Made by a program: the position numbers and the translations under genes. A stretch of 64,000 bases of DNA, from assembly GCA_944470555.2 (NCBI GenBank), contig OX104131.1:17166515-17230514 (forward strand), written 5' to 3'. This stretch comes from Heterobilharzia americana (Eukaryota; Platyhelminthes; Trematoda; Strigeidida; Schistosomatidae). A model generated the notes under the pieces. It saw only the letters and a list, made by a program, of their open reading frames with translations, did no database searches and was not told the origin of the DNA. Shown here one piece after another: positions 1 to 12,179 of the stretch. Every line of letters starts with the position of its first letter. The stretch's first letter is position 1.

Positions 1-157
1 ACTGCAACAGGCCCCAATCTTACTGCAACTACTACTAACCGCTGTCGATTTTTCACCAAAGACAAAATTATTTCCTGTTCGATTGTAGCTTTCATTGTAA
101 AGGAATCGGCTATGACAAATTATCCTGGAAGTTACTTGGACCATAAATGAACGAAAC

Positions 158-325
158 AGAATCCACTCATCAACCTGTGCAATAGATGATGAGCCAAACC
201 TATTGTGTGAGGGTTAACGATACAAACTCACTACCTAGACCTCGATAAGTGGGGCAATGCTCGGACCTGTGACGCACCGGTTGCAAGTCGACTTCCTAAA
301 CCAATGAGCCAAAACTCTACAGCTT
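158..325 (-). repeat. tRNA-like SINE, family B
   Basis: Read on the minus strand it has a tRNA-like A-box region (TTGGCTCATTGG) and B-box region (ACAGGTCCGAG), followed by the family tail with CCTCACACAATAGG. Relatives occur at 5758, 10625, 27350, 30895, 36725, 62545 and 63421. Confidence 0.6.
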
Positions 326-1185
326 GAATCACAGCCAGGAAATAGTTGAATAATTATCTAATACGTAATTCATGCTGTATATTAATGATTAACTGTTCTT
401 CAGTCTACATAATGTATGTATAAAAGACATCATATTATTGCTGTTCATTTTTAACTAATAACAACAAGAAATTAAAAGACAAAGAAAGAAAGAACTACCA
501 GAAAAGTGAGATGAATAAATCCATAAAGACAACTAAACGATAAGGATAGAACATTTGTACTGGATTTGCAGCCCATGAGTTCCCTCGTTTCGACTAGGTG
601 CTTTTCGACCTGGCTCACCTGACAGTGATACAAGCCTTCATAGATTAAAGGTGAACCACCACCTGCAACACAAACCTATATAGGATTGTTGAAAACAGTT
701 AAACATTTCAAACTCATAAACTTCACCGGTTGACTGAATTCACACTCCGAGTAGAATAGTAAGTTGATTTCGGTAAGGCATAGCTAGTGTTCATATTAAT
801 CAAATGGATCTAATCCACAAACTGCAAGCGATAGCACCTAACCATATTCGTCATACAAAGAGTGGTTGCCATAACTCATTTTCCTTGGGGATAACGCGAT
901 GGTTACTGGATGAGGACGACTATGTTCGCTGGGAAGTAGGTACGACCAGTTGGCGAATCCCAAAATGAAGAAACGTGCATTCCGGATTCCACGCCTTGCC
1001 ACTATCCATCAGAACTACTCTTGAATTCGATAAGCTGTGTGTTGACAATCTGGACTGACTTAAGGCGACTACATCGACCTGTATATTTGAATTTGCAATC
1101 ATTCCATAGGATTCAGTAGATCTACTTGTTTTATGTATAATGAACTAAGATTTCAATCTGTAGGTTTGTGGAGACTTATTAACTG
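326..1185. other. No gene recognised
   Basis: The stretch contains only short frames. A minus-strand frame at 920-1102 faintly recalls LINE endonuclease N-termini (VVALSQSRL), but nothing around it supports an element. Confidence 0.4.
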
Positions 1186-1640
1186 GTTTCAAGTTGGAAT
1201 TCATCATGGACTGACATCAGTTAGAGAAACATTAGGAACCTGGGAGCACAGGACAGCTGTTTCGTCCTAGTATGGGACTACTCAGTAGTGCCCACCCGCG
1301 ACCCCACCAGGGATCGACTAACTTCGAGAGGTCGTGACCAGTGGAGCCAACCAAGTCAAACATGAGGACAGTTACTCAATGACTACATTAGATGAAGGTC
1401 ACACTATATCATGAACTGACAGAAGCAGGAAATATGGACCACTGAATTTCAACCCAGTGGCTCAATTGTAACGTGCTGGCCGTGGAACCCGAAGGTACTA
1501 AGTCCAATCACTGGTGGAGCGGTATACTGGTTGCGCGCTGCCGAAGAGTCCCATACTGGGAAAAAACAGCTATTCAGTGCTCCCAGATGTCCAATGTTCC
1601 TCTAGCTGATGTCAGTCCATGGATAAAACCGAACTTGGAT
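1186..1640. repeat. Family E element, decayed inverted dimer
   Basis: The left arm (about 1199-1290, minus sense) and right arm (about 1541-1622, plus sense) are inverted copies of the E unit. It contains 'tcatcatggactgacatcag', a hammerhead-like block and a short tRNA-like centre. The hammerhead core in the left arm reads CTGAGTAG, with the essential G8 lost, and the right arm has lost its GAAA context. No flanking target-site duplication was found. Confidence 0.55.
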
Positions 1641-2154
1641 TTCTTAACCGACGTTTAATTCCAAACCAGAACTTTCATAGTCCCATAAAACAAGAATTCG
1701 ATTTCAGAAACCCTTGATACAATTGTCTATAAGACGTAGATTAAAGTAGTATTCAAATTCACCAACTCTTTATGGATTACGAAGTTCTTCTGGATGTATT
1801 TCAAGCGTAACAATTTGGTCAGTCAAACTATATGCTGCAACTATCAATTAGTAGACCGAAATTATTCTGGTTACCAGTAAAAAAAATCTAACCCAGATAT
1901 ATTTTCTGAGGAATAGTTATATTACTTGACGAGGTGAATGGTACTATAATCATACTATTTTCAAAGTCCACCTTTATTATCAGTGCGACTAACTATCAAA
2001 AGTGCATCGCGAAGGTAAGCATCGTAGCTTGCTGACCACATTGCAAAATGATCTGTAGAATCCGACCAGAGATCAGGACTAGAAAAAAAGAGATTGGTTG
2101 CTCTCTGGTGTCCAATCAATGTACTTAATCCAGTCCTACAGGGGGTCAAACGCT
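1641..2154. other. No gene recognised; possible body of the F-type repeat
   Basis: I see no gene. The part from about 1960 on resembles the sequence upstream of the other F copy near 23.4 kb, so it may be the non-tRNA body of that repeat. Confidence 0.3.
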
Positions 2155-2275
2155 TCCCGAGTAGCTCAGTTGTAAACGTTGCTGACTGTAACACTGGGTG
2201 ACACATGTTCGAAACTCTAACGAGACATCAGTTCCGTTGAGGTTGCAGATATGCTTTGCTGACGACTACCAACAA
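2155..2275 (+). repeat. tRNA-like SINE, family F
   Basis: GAGTAGCTCAGTTG is an A-box-like sequence and ATGTTCGAAACTC a B-box-like one about 40 bases later. A tail with TGAGGTTGCAGATATGC follows. There is no tRNA cloverleaf with an intact acceptor, so this is a SINE and not a tRNA gene. Confidence 0.5.
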
Positions 2276-2309
2276 GTAAGAAACCTAGATCCAGGGCTTT
2301 CTGCCTATT

Positions 2310-2520
2310 ACATCCGTCCAACTAACAGCCGTGGTCTGGTACACTCGGATTATTGATACTGAATAATGATTGAAGGTGAGATGAAAATCTGAGTTGTGGT
2401 GGGATTCAAAACACCTGTCTCCGGAGTACCAGTTCAGTAGCCTACCAAATGAGCTAAGAGGTCAAGCAGCTGACCACAACTTAATTTCACTTCAATCATC
2501 AGGAGTTTAACACGGTTGCT
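2310..2520 (-). repeat. tRNA-like SINE, family C
   Basis: On the minus strand it has TTAGCTCATTTGGTAGGC (A box) and GTGTTTTGAATCCC (B box), then the family signature ATTTTCATCTCACCTTCAA. Related copies are at 43735 and 48470. Confidence 0.55.
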
Positions 2521-2963
2521 ACGTGAATAAGTGAAACTTATTTATTACACAAACACCGAGGGAACACAGACGTTTCCATACAACCCAAGTCTTATTTACT
2601 CTTTCATCAGTAAGTCAGATTGTTTCGAATAACGAACCAGGCTTTTTGAAACAGTACTACCAGTTGAACAAGACAAAATGAACACCTAGAATCACTTTTA
2701 CAACATTGTAAGACGAAATGTTTCCATAGAGAACTTACTTGCGAATTAATTAGGGTAAACACGGTATGACACGCATAAACGAGTAAACAGATAACGAAAG
2801 AAATAAAAGCGACATAGACATGTACACCTTCCAGATCAGTAAAAGCATAGAATGGTGGATTGAAATTTTCTCAGTGATAAATGGAGACAAAACTGAAGTC
2901 TAACCTTCGCGTAAATAGATTGTGAACAATTCAATCATGTCGATTTCACCAACAGATAAATTC

Positions 2964-2968
<5 letters not shown>
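2521..2968. other. No gene recognised
   Basis: AT-rich sequence without a convincing frame or repeat match inside the window. Confidence 0.4.

Positions 2969-3021
<53 letters not shown>
2969..3021. repeat. (AT)n microsatellite
   Basis: About 26 uninterrupted AT units lie just upstream of the membrane-protein exon. Confidence 0.97.
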
Positions 3022-3024
<3 letters not shown>

Positions 3025-3180
3025 TAGAGTCTTGACTTTCTAGTTGCATGTACAGGTATATACAGTATACAAATAAATACACCCAAATTACGATTTATCA
3101 TTTCTACGGTAATTGGAGACAATTGGTTGAATCCTAACACAAAAAATATCCTTTAAAAGGTATTGCATTTTTAACAATGA

Positions 3181-3558
3181 CACTCAAAAGAATTCGTTGA
3201 AAATCGAAGAAATCAATTTGATACTAGAGCAAAGAAAACTCTTACCTGTGTACATGTTACTTCTATGGAGACAGGACGATTGTTAGAACCAGATGATTTT
3301 GAAGATAATAAATTACGATCATTTGGATGTATATTCAGTGGATTGGTAATCTTACTTGTAGATGTTATACTAATGGTTTGTGTGCTGGCAGTATTTGGTA
3401 CACTAAAGTGTGGCAAAAATGAACACACTTCCGTTGGTGTTATACCTTCAGAATACTGGTTGATTTGCTATAAGGTTGATTTTCCAACAACAAAAATGAT
3501 CCGAAAACAGAATGATGTACAAGATGATAATATAAATGAAAGTCATCAGAATAGATGA
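3181..3558 (+). CDS. Probable 3'-terminal coding exon of a single-span membrane protein, family unknown
   Basis: The frame is open for 125 codons from 3181 to a TGA at 3556, preceded by in-frame stops. The first Met is at residue 29 (3265). I see a polar, charged N-part (KEFVENRRN, then C23), an acidic EPDDFEDN just before a 27-residue hydrophobic span at residues 49-75 (3325-3405), then KCGKNE and a polar tail of about 48 residues. This is the shape of the C-terminus of a type I or multi-span protein, so I take it as a last exon, with candidate acceptors at 3189 (CAAAAG) or 3228. No matching upstream exon was found at 1-3180 and no AATAAA follows closely. It lies opposite the AFAP1-like gene. 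It could also be a chance frame; composition and the clean transmembrane span argue against that. Confidence 0.4.
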   Translation, partial: HSKEFVENRRNQFDTRAKKTLTCVHVTSMETGRLLEPDDFEDNKLRSFGCIFSGLVILLVDVILMVCVLAVFGTLKCGKNEHTSVGVIPSEYWLICYKVDFPTTKMIRKQNDVQDDNINESHQNR

Positions 3559-3779
3559 ACTGTAAAAATTTCAAACATTATCATAATCTAGATTAATTTT
3601 TTTTATTATCCAAAGAGACCATAATTTCCGATAACTTGAGAAAACTTACCGTACAGTTATTATTTGTTGATACTTGTAGTTTCTTGCTGTTATACTGGAT
3701 CGAATTGACCAATCTATGTTAGTATAGCTGCTTGAATGCAGATCCCTCCATATTGCCTGAATATTCATTATGCTATGTG

Positions 3780-4325
3780 GAATCACTGTATCAGTAATGT
3801 CGAGGTTAGGTGAAAGGTACTAGGCAAGAAAGGTCAGTTGGTTGTTTAGAATGTGAACCTTTATAAGCTGAGGTGGCTTGAACATGTACTGGGCATGTCG
3901 AGCCATCGCCTAACTCGATGTCCAATACTAGCAGAAGTTGGATTAGGTTGGAAGAAGGATCAAAGTGACCAGGTTAAAACGTGACACCACTGCATGAAGT
4001 TCCTGTTGGCCTAAGCTGTGTAGAAAGCTAGTGACTATCTGGGTGGGATCCCCGAAATCATAGGAACCAGTGGTTGGATAGCATTGGTAACATAGCTGAA
4101 AATCGGTCATAATGGTACAGATGTATTCAATCTTCGACGGTTTCTTAAACTGGAATGTTCTGAACAACCTTAATTTTCAAATCCCCTTTCCTACCATAAA
4201 CCTAAGCCTACTTTGATATCAGTCTTTTTCTATTCACTTGTTCTTCGTATGTTGCTGTGAAGTGTGACAACTTGAACCGATGCGTTTAACGGCAAGGTTC
4301 TACGTTGATTTCACTTGTTATTACG
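3780..4325 (+). mobile_element. LINE 3' fragment (SR2/RTE-like)
   Basis: It holds the C-terminal coding tail (AGGTGGCTTGAACATGTACT, the 'WLGHVL' region; later GTGGGATCCCC and AGGAACCAGTGGTTGG) and the 3' UTR ending near 4320 with 'gacaacttgaaccgatgcg'. The same order recurs at the 3' ends of the copies at 6.75-9.76, 45.9-46.7 and 56.4-60.1 kb. It is frame-broken and 5'-truncated. Confidence 0.7.
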
Positions 4326-4836
4326 TTATAATCATTCGGAAAAAACACCTAAAATGAAGATAACTTCATCAATGTAAGATATTTGATTAGTAAGTTTTCA
4401 CGTTGAATGTCCTAGGCAATATGCACCTGATACCTTAATATTTTTGAGATACAAGTTAACACCTCTCTCAAAGGTTGAGTAAATACCGGTTAGTTGGTAT
4501 TCTCCAACTTCGATCAATCGGTAATAAGTAATGATAAATTAAGAAATCAGAAAGCTTAGCATAAGTTGCCCTTTACCATAAACTTTTAAAAATAGACAAG
4601 AACAGTTATTCACCACAATCTAACTTATAGTGATAGACATTATACTATGTGCTGGCTAAGAAAAAGTCAAATAAGATGACAACAAGCAACTTAAGATAAT
4701 CTATTACATAAACTAATAGAACCACTAGTGTGTCATACATGTGAAGGAAATCAACACAAATGATTTTCTAAATACACGACAAGCGACAGCTAATTATAAT
4801 CAAATCTAGGTAGACAACACATGGGAAAAGGAAGGC

Positions 4837-4838
<2 letters not shown>
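4326..4838. other. No gene recognised
   Basis: AT-rich sequence with many stops; nothing seen. Confidence 0.4.

Positions 4839-4887
<49 letters not shown>
4839..4887. repeat. (AT)n microsatellite
   Basis: About 24 AT units. Confidence 0.97.
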
Positions 4888-4888
<1 letters not shown>

Positions 4889-5209
4889 TGAGATGTTAAA
4901 TGAGTTTTCTGATTAGTGGTTTCCATTGACCCAAACAACTAAAGCAGAAAGGGCTTCACAGCTTGATGATACTAGTTAGTGACTTTATGGATCACAATGA
5001 GACGTCTTTCAGAAAGAAAAATGCGGTTCACCCCTAATCTAATACGATTTCACCTACATATCTATTAGAGCATAGATGGTGGCACAGAATATGTAAATTA
5101 CATCTCAGTTACTTTAATCAGCATGGGTCACACATTATATGATGGATGATTCGGTGTTCTAATCCATAACTCGGCATGTAACTTCAATAAACCAAGAGCA
5201 TTTGGTACT

Positions 5210-5440
5210 TCAGCACAAGTGTATACAAATAATATTGTAGTCTATTTGGTGGTAAGCAGTGAAATCCAGGACGTGCATTTTGTCCCATATGGGGCTTGTC
5301 AGCTGGATGTACTTGCAGCCCAGTGAGTGGTGTTGTCCCCGAGGAGACTCGAACCCTGAACTCATCGCTTCAAACACCACAGCGTTATTCACTAGGCTAC
5401 TGAGACGCAAGAGCCACCTCTTGTGTAACGGGTATTTTTT
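5210..5440 (-). repeat. Family D (Sm-alpha-like) SINE with decayed hammerhead
   Basis: On the minus strand there is a tRNA-like head (AGTAGCCTAGTGAATAA, GGGTTCGAGTCTCC), CACTCACTGGGCTGCAAGTA, then a hammerhead region. The core reads CTGACAAG where CTGATGAG is expected and CAAAAT instead of GAAAC, so cleavage is not expected. Stem I (ATCCAG/CTGGAT) is intact. Confidence 0.7.
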
Positions 5441-5757
5441 TTAATTATTGTTCATTAATACTTTCAATTCCCTGTTGTTCTACTGGGTCGAACTGTTCGA
5501 CCTCTGCTGTCAGATGGGCTCCTATGCGAATGCATTCAAAGAAGGTGACAGATAGAACGGCCAACGTGATGAAATGAAAATTAACACATATATAATGATT
5601 AGTCTCTTCGTACTATATACAAACAAACAGGTGGTCACAACAACGCATAATGTAGCACAGAAAAAATCGGTTCCGGCTGCATAACAGCTCAAAATCAGAA
5701 CCATTCGAAGGAAATCAAGCGATGAGAAAAAACAATGAACCGAAACGCGCTCAGCAA

Positions 5758-5905
5758 TCTTGTGCACATTCGCGCAATAGACAATGAGCCACACCTAATG
5801 TTTGACGATAAATGATAATAACTGGCTGCACAGACCTCGCCAAGTGGACCCATTGGTGGAAAGTCAACTGACTAAAACAAATGAACCGTAGCTCCTAATG
5901 AGAAA
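5758..5905 (-). repeat. tRNA-like SINE, family B
   Basis: It has the same layout as the copy at 158-325 (GCGCAATAGACAATGAGCCA at its plus-strand left end) and is more diverged toward the tRNA-like part. Confidence 0.5.
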
Positions 5906-6142
5906 ACATAAGAAGTGGAATATCATCAGAGAAGAGTGCTGAAGAAAGCTTGAATCGTTTGATCCCAAATTGGATGAAAGTGGATCTTAGACTTCACTTG
6001 CCAGTTAGTATTAAATGTAAGCACAAAAATAATGTTCTAAAGTAATCAAGAAATTTCGTACATTTGACTTTCGATTAAAACTCATTAACGTGCATTAAAT
6101 CAAATTTTAAAAAGAATAGCATATTGAAGAAGACAAACGTAC

Positions 6143-6476
6143 TCGAACCCAAATCAAAGCTTGTTCTTCAGTGGGTGCAGCTAGAACAATGATTTCACGA
6201 CTGGAATATGTTATCTTAATCACATGTTCCATACCACTATCTCGTCCCGAATAAATACCAGTAGAACCGCATAAGAATAAAGCTAATGATGGTGTTACTG
6301 AATGACCTGTTTTATAAGCAATTAATCTTGAACTATTAGTTAGTAGACAAAAATTTAATTGCATCCATTTACTCGGTTTATAACGATGCGATAATACACC
6401 AGCCAATGTCCATACTGGATCCATTAATGAGCTTGGACGACGAGTTTGACATCCCAATAGATTTTTTTTTGGCAGT
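6143..6476 (-). CDS. Internal coding exon: PH domain of the AFAP1-like gene
   Basis: The exon has one base plus 111 codons. Its acceptor is a strong pyrimidine tract ending CTTCAG and its donor is GTACGT, leaving phase 0. The PH domain covers about residues 24-111: strand 1-2 around AGVLSHRYKPSKW with the Trp before MQLNFCLL, SRLIAYK as strand 3, LFLCGS, then HVIKITYSS, EIIVLAAP, and the C-terminal helix EEQALIWVR with the invariant Trp at 109. The order W...LL...YK...L.G...H.IKIT...VLA...EQA..W is what I recall of the first PH domain of AFAP1/AFAP1L proteins. PH domains bind phosphoinositides or proteins at membranes or the cortex. The helix is cut short by the intron, so at least one more exon follows toward the left end of the window or beyond. 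Another PH adaptor family is possible. Confidence 0.75.
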
Positions 6477-6739
6477 CTGAAGGAATGAGAGGGTAAAAAA
6501 AGCTATGAAAAAAGACATGAATGGACTAATTTAAACTTTAGTTACCTTCCTGAAAGTGACTTATGTATGGCGTTAAAAAAGCCGATTAAAGAAACACAAA
6601 CTACGGCCTTGATAGAAGGTAGCCTTCAGTAATCAATACAACAAACAGGAAATAACCAGTGATAAAGCTACTAATTAACTTATCTGACATGCCAGTGGAC
6701 AAAATAATTATTATATATTGATGTGAACTCGTTGAAAAA

Positions 6740-9700
6740 GAACTCATAATTGCTACCCTCACGTGGTAATGTAGCTTGTGCATCACAATGACCCAGTGAA
6801 TTACACCGGCTGGAAAGCTTGTTCCCTCGAAACCCACCATATCAGAAAGGTCGGCTGGTAAGACGAAAAGCAGTTATTACTCTAGTGTAAATTGCTATAC
6901 TATGATGAGGGTCCAAGGGCGAAATTATACTTTTAGACAGAATGACACCAGTAAAATATTCCCCTCAGATAACCAGCATTGTCATGTTGATGCTGTCTTC
7001 CTGGCGAGGCAGGTGAGAAAAGGCTGGTCCCAGTAATAAGCACACTGCTCCTTGCCAGGCAGTCAGTCGACGGTGTGGGTTTTCCCCTTAGGGCTTTAGA
7101 ACAAACAAATTTGAAAACAACAATCTTTAAGAGGCTGTTTGCGACATGCTGAACCAGATGTTCTATGTGCTCTGTGTTTACACAAGTCGTATTCTATTTC
7201 AGCAATCTCCTGCCAACCAACTGACAAAGGTGATCGTCTGTTGAGATTTAATCCTGGCAACCGCTTGTTTCTGGCCAGCACTAACTTTAGACATAAGAAG
7301 AAACAATGCCCCGTATGGCATCCACCGACTTCAAACCAACGATGGACACAGAACGGCCACACTGTTATATATAAGTCATCGTTGAAGATAATTGGTATAT
7401 GATTGCTGCTCTTTTTTGTGTTTACTCCTAACTGGTCAGAGAAAAAATGCGATAGAAAAGTCTCTCTATGCTAGATTGCAAGACGAGGACGCCAAATACG
7501 TATTTAGGGAAGAGTTATCTAAGCATTTATCTGAACATAACACCACTGCTTATCCTGAGGAAAAACGGTGTGATACTAGGTATGCTATAGAAACAGCAAT
7601 AGAGACAGTTGGTAACCTACACCTCCAAGTTAGCAAACATCAATGGATTTCCACGATGTCATCCGAACTGACTGATGCGAGAAGAATGATTCCGAAAGTT
7701 CTGGCCACAATGAAGAATGAAAGCAAATAAGATGTAAACTGACCAGAAGTCCTCGCGTCGATCGCGAGCAGTGATGGGTGGCAGAAGGGAGAAACATGGA
7801 GAAGGCATCAGCGTTGGGTAACACTCGCCAGTTATCTAGGTTTGTTAAGGATACCGGCAAGAAGAACACGATTGTTTGGGAAATCACCACCGTAAAGGAT
7901 GGGAGACTGATAACCTCCTAGGAAAGGTGGTTATAACGTTGGTCAGAACACTTTGAAGCATAGTTCACCTGGGTCTCTCTCCAACACTTCAGTTGTCCAA
8001 CATCCAATCTGAATCTGAATAGGGTGTAGATGTCGGTCCTCCATCTCTCCTTGAGTTTGAGGTCGTTTCTAACCTGAAACGATGTAAAGTCGTGGGACCT
8101 TAAAGTTTGTCACCAGAAGATTTTAATGGTTGACGTGGGAAATTACTGATTACAGTGACGAAGGTACTAGGTAGTGTAAGAGAAACAGAGGTAGTCTCGT
8201 CAAACTAGCATACTTTACTGATCATCATGGTCTATGGGAAGGGAGAGAAATCTTTTTGTGACAACCATAGGAGAATCAGTTTGAGTGACTTCGTGTCCAA
8301 CATCACAGGGTTCACAGTTATCCGACGCTTAAATAGAGTTCTAGAAAATAAGACAGGTTTCGGACAAATCTAGACGAGGGTGCATTGATCATATTTTCAC
8401 TCTTCGAGAGGTCCTGGAATACAGGCATAATTGCCGGCAAATGGTTTACATATTTCTTGACCTGAAAGTAACATTCAACTCAGTCGGCCGTGAAGTATTG
8501 GGGTGGTGTCCGACTGTGAAGGGAGTACCGAGAAAGTATGTAATGCTAATCAAAGCTTTCTACTCGAACTCACGCAGCCGTGTAAGGGCCTATGGAGAGT
8601 TGTCATGTGAACTGACGATAACTGGTGATGTTGACCGAGGATATCCAGTATCACCGTTCCTATTCAACTTCACTATAGACGTACTAATGGAAATAACCTT
8701 AGTTGTATCTGACTTCACAAAGATTGGTCTGCTCTCTAACTGGAGGTCATCTGGTTGATTCGGAGTATGCAGACGATATTTTCCTGCTAGGTGAAGACTC
8801 TGGCGTAACACAGGGTCTGCTGGACGTACTGAGTAGAAATTTGAGTATGTTCTGCATGCGTCTCTCATGTGTTAAATGTAAAATGATGCTCCAAGACTGG
8901 TCTGCAACAGCTACTACTTTAAGGATAAGTGAAGTGGTATAATGCATCGGCAACTCTAGTTACACTAGGAGTTGCATCAGTTCCAACAGATTGGTTGCTG
9001 ATGCAATCTCAGCTCACATAAAGACATTTAGCATTTACCAACTTACACCATCTGTGATATCGACTTGCATGATATTCGACAACTTATAAAAGACTAGTAT
9101 ACTGCACTGTATTCCATACTTTCATGTTATACGACGTGAGACGTGGTCGTTGAGGGTAAATAGTATGAAAGAGATTTCAGATTTTTAAATACAGGTTTTC
9201 TAGTAGAATTCCTTGCATGTAGTGGGGACGCTATGTGAGGAATTACGAAGTTAGGCGAAGGATGATAGGTAAAGAAGACAAGTTAATCGATGAGGTTGTG
9301 AATCTTCATTGACTGAGTTGACTTGCACATGTGCTGCATGCGCCAAGCTATCACATACTCTGACGTGTAGTGATAAAAGTTGCATTAGACTGGGAACTGG
9401 TTAAGGGTGAACATACCAAGAAGTGACCATCCCTTGATTGTTGATATGAACAGTGTAGATGGGGACGTGCCGACTACCTGACTGGGATCCTGGAGACGAT
9501 AGGAGTCAGTGGTTAGAAACTCTTACCGACATAGCATGGCAGAAAACTGGCCACAATGACATAGATATATTCACTCTTTGACATCTATGGATTGAATATT
9601 TTCACTGACCGTTATCTTTAGATTGTTTATTTTCTCATATACCTTTGTCTACTTTGATATTACTCTTTTTTATCCACTTATTCTTTGTATGCTACTGTGA

Positions 9701-9760
9701 AATGTGTCAACCTGAACCTATACACTTCAATGCGGGGTTCTACGATGATTTTGTCTTACT
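6740..9760 (+). mobile_element. Decayed near-complete LINE (SR2/RTE-like, APE endonuclease + RT)
   Basis: The 5' part (6740-7090) matches the 5' part of the copy at 56.4 kb (GCTATACTATGATGAG and neighbours). The C-terminal endonuclease region follows at 7180-7390 (DKGDRLL, FLASTNFRHK, SNQRWTQ), then a linker at 7440-7730. The reverse transcriptase at 8440-8950 has motif A FLDLKVTFNSV, motif B GYPVSPFLFNF and an intact motif C YADD at about 8767-8778. The 3' UTR ends near 9755. Frames are broken many times and much of the N-terminal endonuclease is missing, so it cannot move by itself. It lies in the large intron of the AFAP1-like gene on the opposite strand. Confidence 0.75.
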
Positions 9761-10624
9761 GTCAAATAAGTGAAGGTTACTCTACATCTACTAAGTTGCC
9801 TAACTATTCATATAATCTACTCTTTTCCTAGTTCTAGCACTTCGTGACACGAGAGTATTAAAAGACGTCTGTGTCGTGTGTCGCAGGGACATCTGCGGCA
9901 CTGTCTGAGTAATGCCTATGAGTTATGCTCACAATGGACTGACCGCTTCCGTAACCCTAGCTAACCTTTTGGGTACTACCAATCAAAATATCGTTCTGTG
10001 GTGACTATTATGTGTCCATGTTGAAAAAATAGATAAACCAAGAACTAAAGAGATGCGACTCTAAACACTCAACATCTCGAATTTCCATACACACTTACTT
10101 CAGTAAGAAAAAGCTCCGTTATTTAAAAATCACGCTTGAAGATTGTAGTACTAAGCGTTACAGCCTTAATACTAGCACTCCTTTGATTTCTAGTACCGCG
10201 GCTCCTAGCATAAAAGGAGGCACAAAAACAATCCAGTCTCAAAAAATTAGTTACAGAATGTTCTCCCATACCCGTAGCTTTGTAACAGATCCTTAAAACA
10301 ATCGAAGAGAATGCCACATCTGATAGGCCCATAAATTAAGTAGAGCCCAAACAATCACACATTAGGATTAGACTCAATAGACCATGGTCGGTGAGGGAAC
10401 TGCTGCGTGACAGGAATGAAACCCGCTCAAAAAACCTGTGCTGCTCAGTCACTATACATAGGAATCTCAGATACTTGGGTAGTACTGAGACTGCTGGATC
10501 AATTCATGACACATCACTGGAGATATTTAGCAGATATTTTGTAAGTTGTCAGTGTGACAGCTGGAAAAATCTGTTGTCTTTCAAGATCTATTCATCTCTT
10601 AACCATATGTCGAAATTCACTCGA
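9761..10624. other. No gene recognised
   Basis: Only short frames, including 10391-10627 and its opposite at 10123-10332, with no recognisable motif. Confidence 0.4.
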
Positions 10625-10830
10625 TAATTGCTTGCATGATTATGCATCAGACAATGAGCATAACCTATTATATGACGGCTAATGATATCGTCTCGTTGAC
10701 TAGACCTAAATAGGTAAGGAGAGGTTGGAACCAATCATTCAACAGTTGACAGTACACTGATGTCAGTCAGTAATGAATACCAACCTGAAATCAATAAATA
10801 AATCCCCATAAACCTCCAAATTGAAGGTCG
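10625..10830 (-). repeat. Family B SINE fragment followed by a family E end
   Basis: 10625-10755 carries the B layout (CAATGAGCATAACC, then GACGGCTAATGAT). 10770-10830 carries the end of an E unit (GATGTCAGTCAGTAATGAAT, CCAACCTGAAATC). Confidence 0.45.
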
Positions 10831-10999
10831 ATTATCCAGACCAATGAATCACATATTGAGTACACAAGATATTTGTCACTCAAACCTATAGAAGATCAGA
10901 TGATGACAGTCGCTGGAAAGTTTATTGAGCAGTTATCGCATTTTGGAACAATACTCTTGCATTTGGGCTCTTAAAGATAAGTATTCAGTGCATGAGGTG

Positions 11000-11310
11000 T
11001 GTAGGGAGAGAGGTGTAGACTAACTGGACAGGATCCCTCAAGACGATAGGAATGAGTGGTTGAGGACTATCGGTGACATGGCTGAAAACTGAACACAACA
11101 GTGATGGAGATGTATTCAATCTTTGACGTTTACATAAGGTTGAGTGTTTTGAACAACCCTAATTTTCAAATTTCCTCTCCTCCCATAAACCCAAGCCAAT
11201 TTTCATGTCTTGTATTCACTTGTTCTTCGTATACTGCTGTGAAGAGTGACAATGTGAATCGATGAAATTCTGTGCCAGTTTCAACGTTGATTTCGTTTGT
11301 CTGTCTGTTT
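11000..11310 (+). mobile_element. LINE 3' fragment (SR2/RTE-like)
   Basis: It contains the last coding block (GATAGGAATGAGTGGTTGAG, GACATGGCTGAAAAC) and the 3' UTR ('caaccctaattttcaaat', then 'gacaatgtgaatcgatg'). Confidence 0.6.
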
Positions 11311-11603
11311 ATTTAAAGCTGAGTATATTATCACTGTCTTTAAGCCCACACACACAATTCAACTTACATTTACTGAATGAAAGACAACACCTTGTAAAAA
11401 GTAAGTAATAATAAACGACAAAATTTTGAGGGAAAGAAAATATTTTTTCGCAGTTTTCAGACTTATGATACAGCAGATTTCCGACCTAGGTATCTGAAAC
11501 AATAAAACTATGGCGACTTTCATGTCTACAGTAATCATGTAGCCATAACGACCACAACAAAAGATGAACGTTACAAACTGTACAAACACAATTGTAAACA
11601 AAC

Positions 11604-11681
<78 letters not shown>
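11604..11681. repeat. (TA)n microsatellite
   Basis: About 39 units, one of the two longest in the window. Confidence 0.97.
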
Positions 11682-11686
<5 letters not shown>

Positions 11687-12179
11687 TTATAAAATAAACA
11701 ATTAAACAAGTAGGTGACTGTTGTTCTGGCATAACTTAATTTCGTTTTCGACATAAAAATATGTTTATATAAGAGGACTAAAAACTTTAACAGCAATCAA
11801 TCAAAAAATTTAGTCGAACGAAACGAAATTACGCAATGTAAACTGATCAAAAGCGATAGTTCTAGAAATTCAACAAAATCTCGGTATATGAATTGACAAT
11901 TATGTAAGCCAACCTCAATTCTCCATCTATCAGTATAACAAGTGATGATATACTTACAACAAGGTACAAAGATATTCCGTGAGATAAGTTATCCATATTG
12001 AACCAAATGCTCTAAATCAGCAGAAGTACAATTAGGGTGGAAAACAGCTACAAATTGTCAGACGACAAACATAAACTAACTCATTAAGTCTATAGCTGAT
12101 GATCTTCACTGTGTAAGGAAATGAAAGCTTTTTAGTTCGAGTCTACGTGAAAACCTGAACATCGACTCAAGCTAGGCAG
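11682..12179. other. No gene recognised (intronic)
   Basis: No frame or repeat could be assigned. Confidence 0.4.

Noticed and set aside
920..1102. Minus frame faintly like a LINE endonuclease N-terminus
   Set aside because: Only a few residues fit and no other part of an element is adjacent.
2155..2275. Possible tRNA gene
   Set aside because: A- and B-box-like sequences exist but acceptor and anticodon stems do not pair; the same block recurs as a dispersed SINE.
11359..11796. 145-codon minus-strand frame
   Set aside because: Its middle is an (IY)n translation of the (TA)n microsatellite; no real protein.
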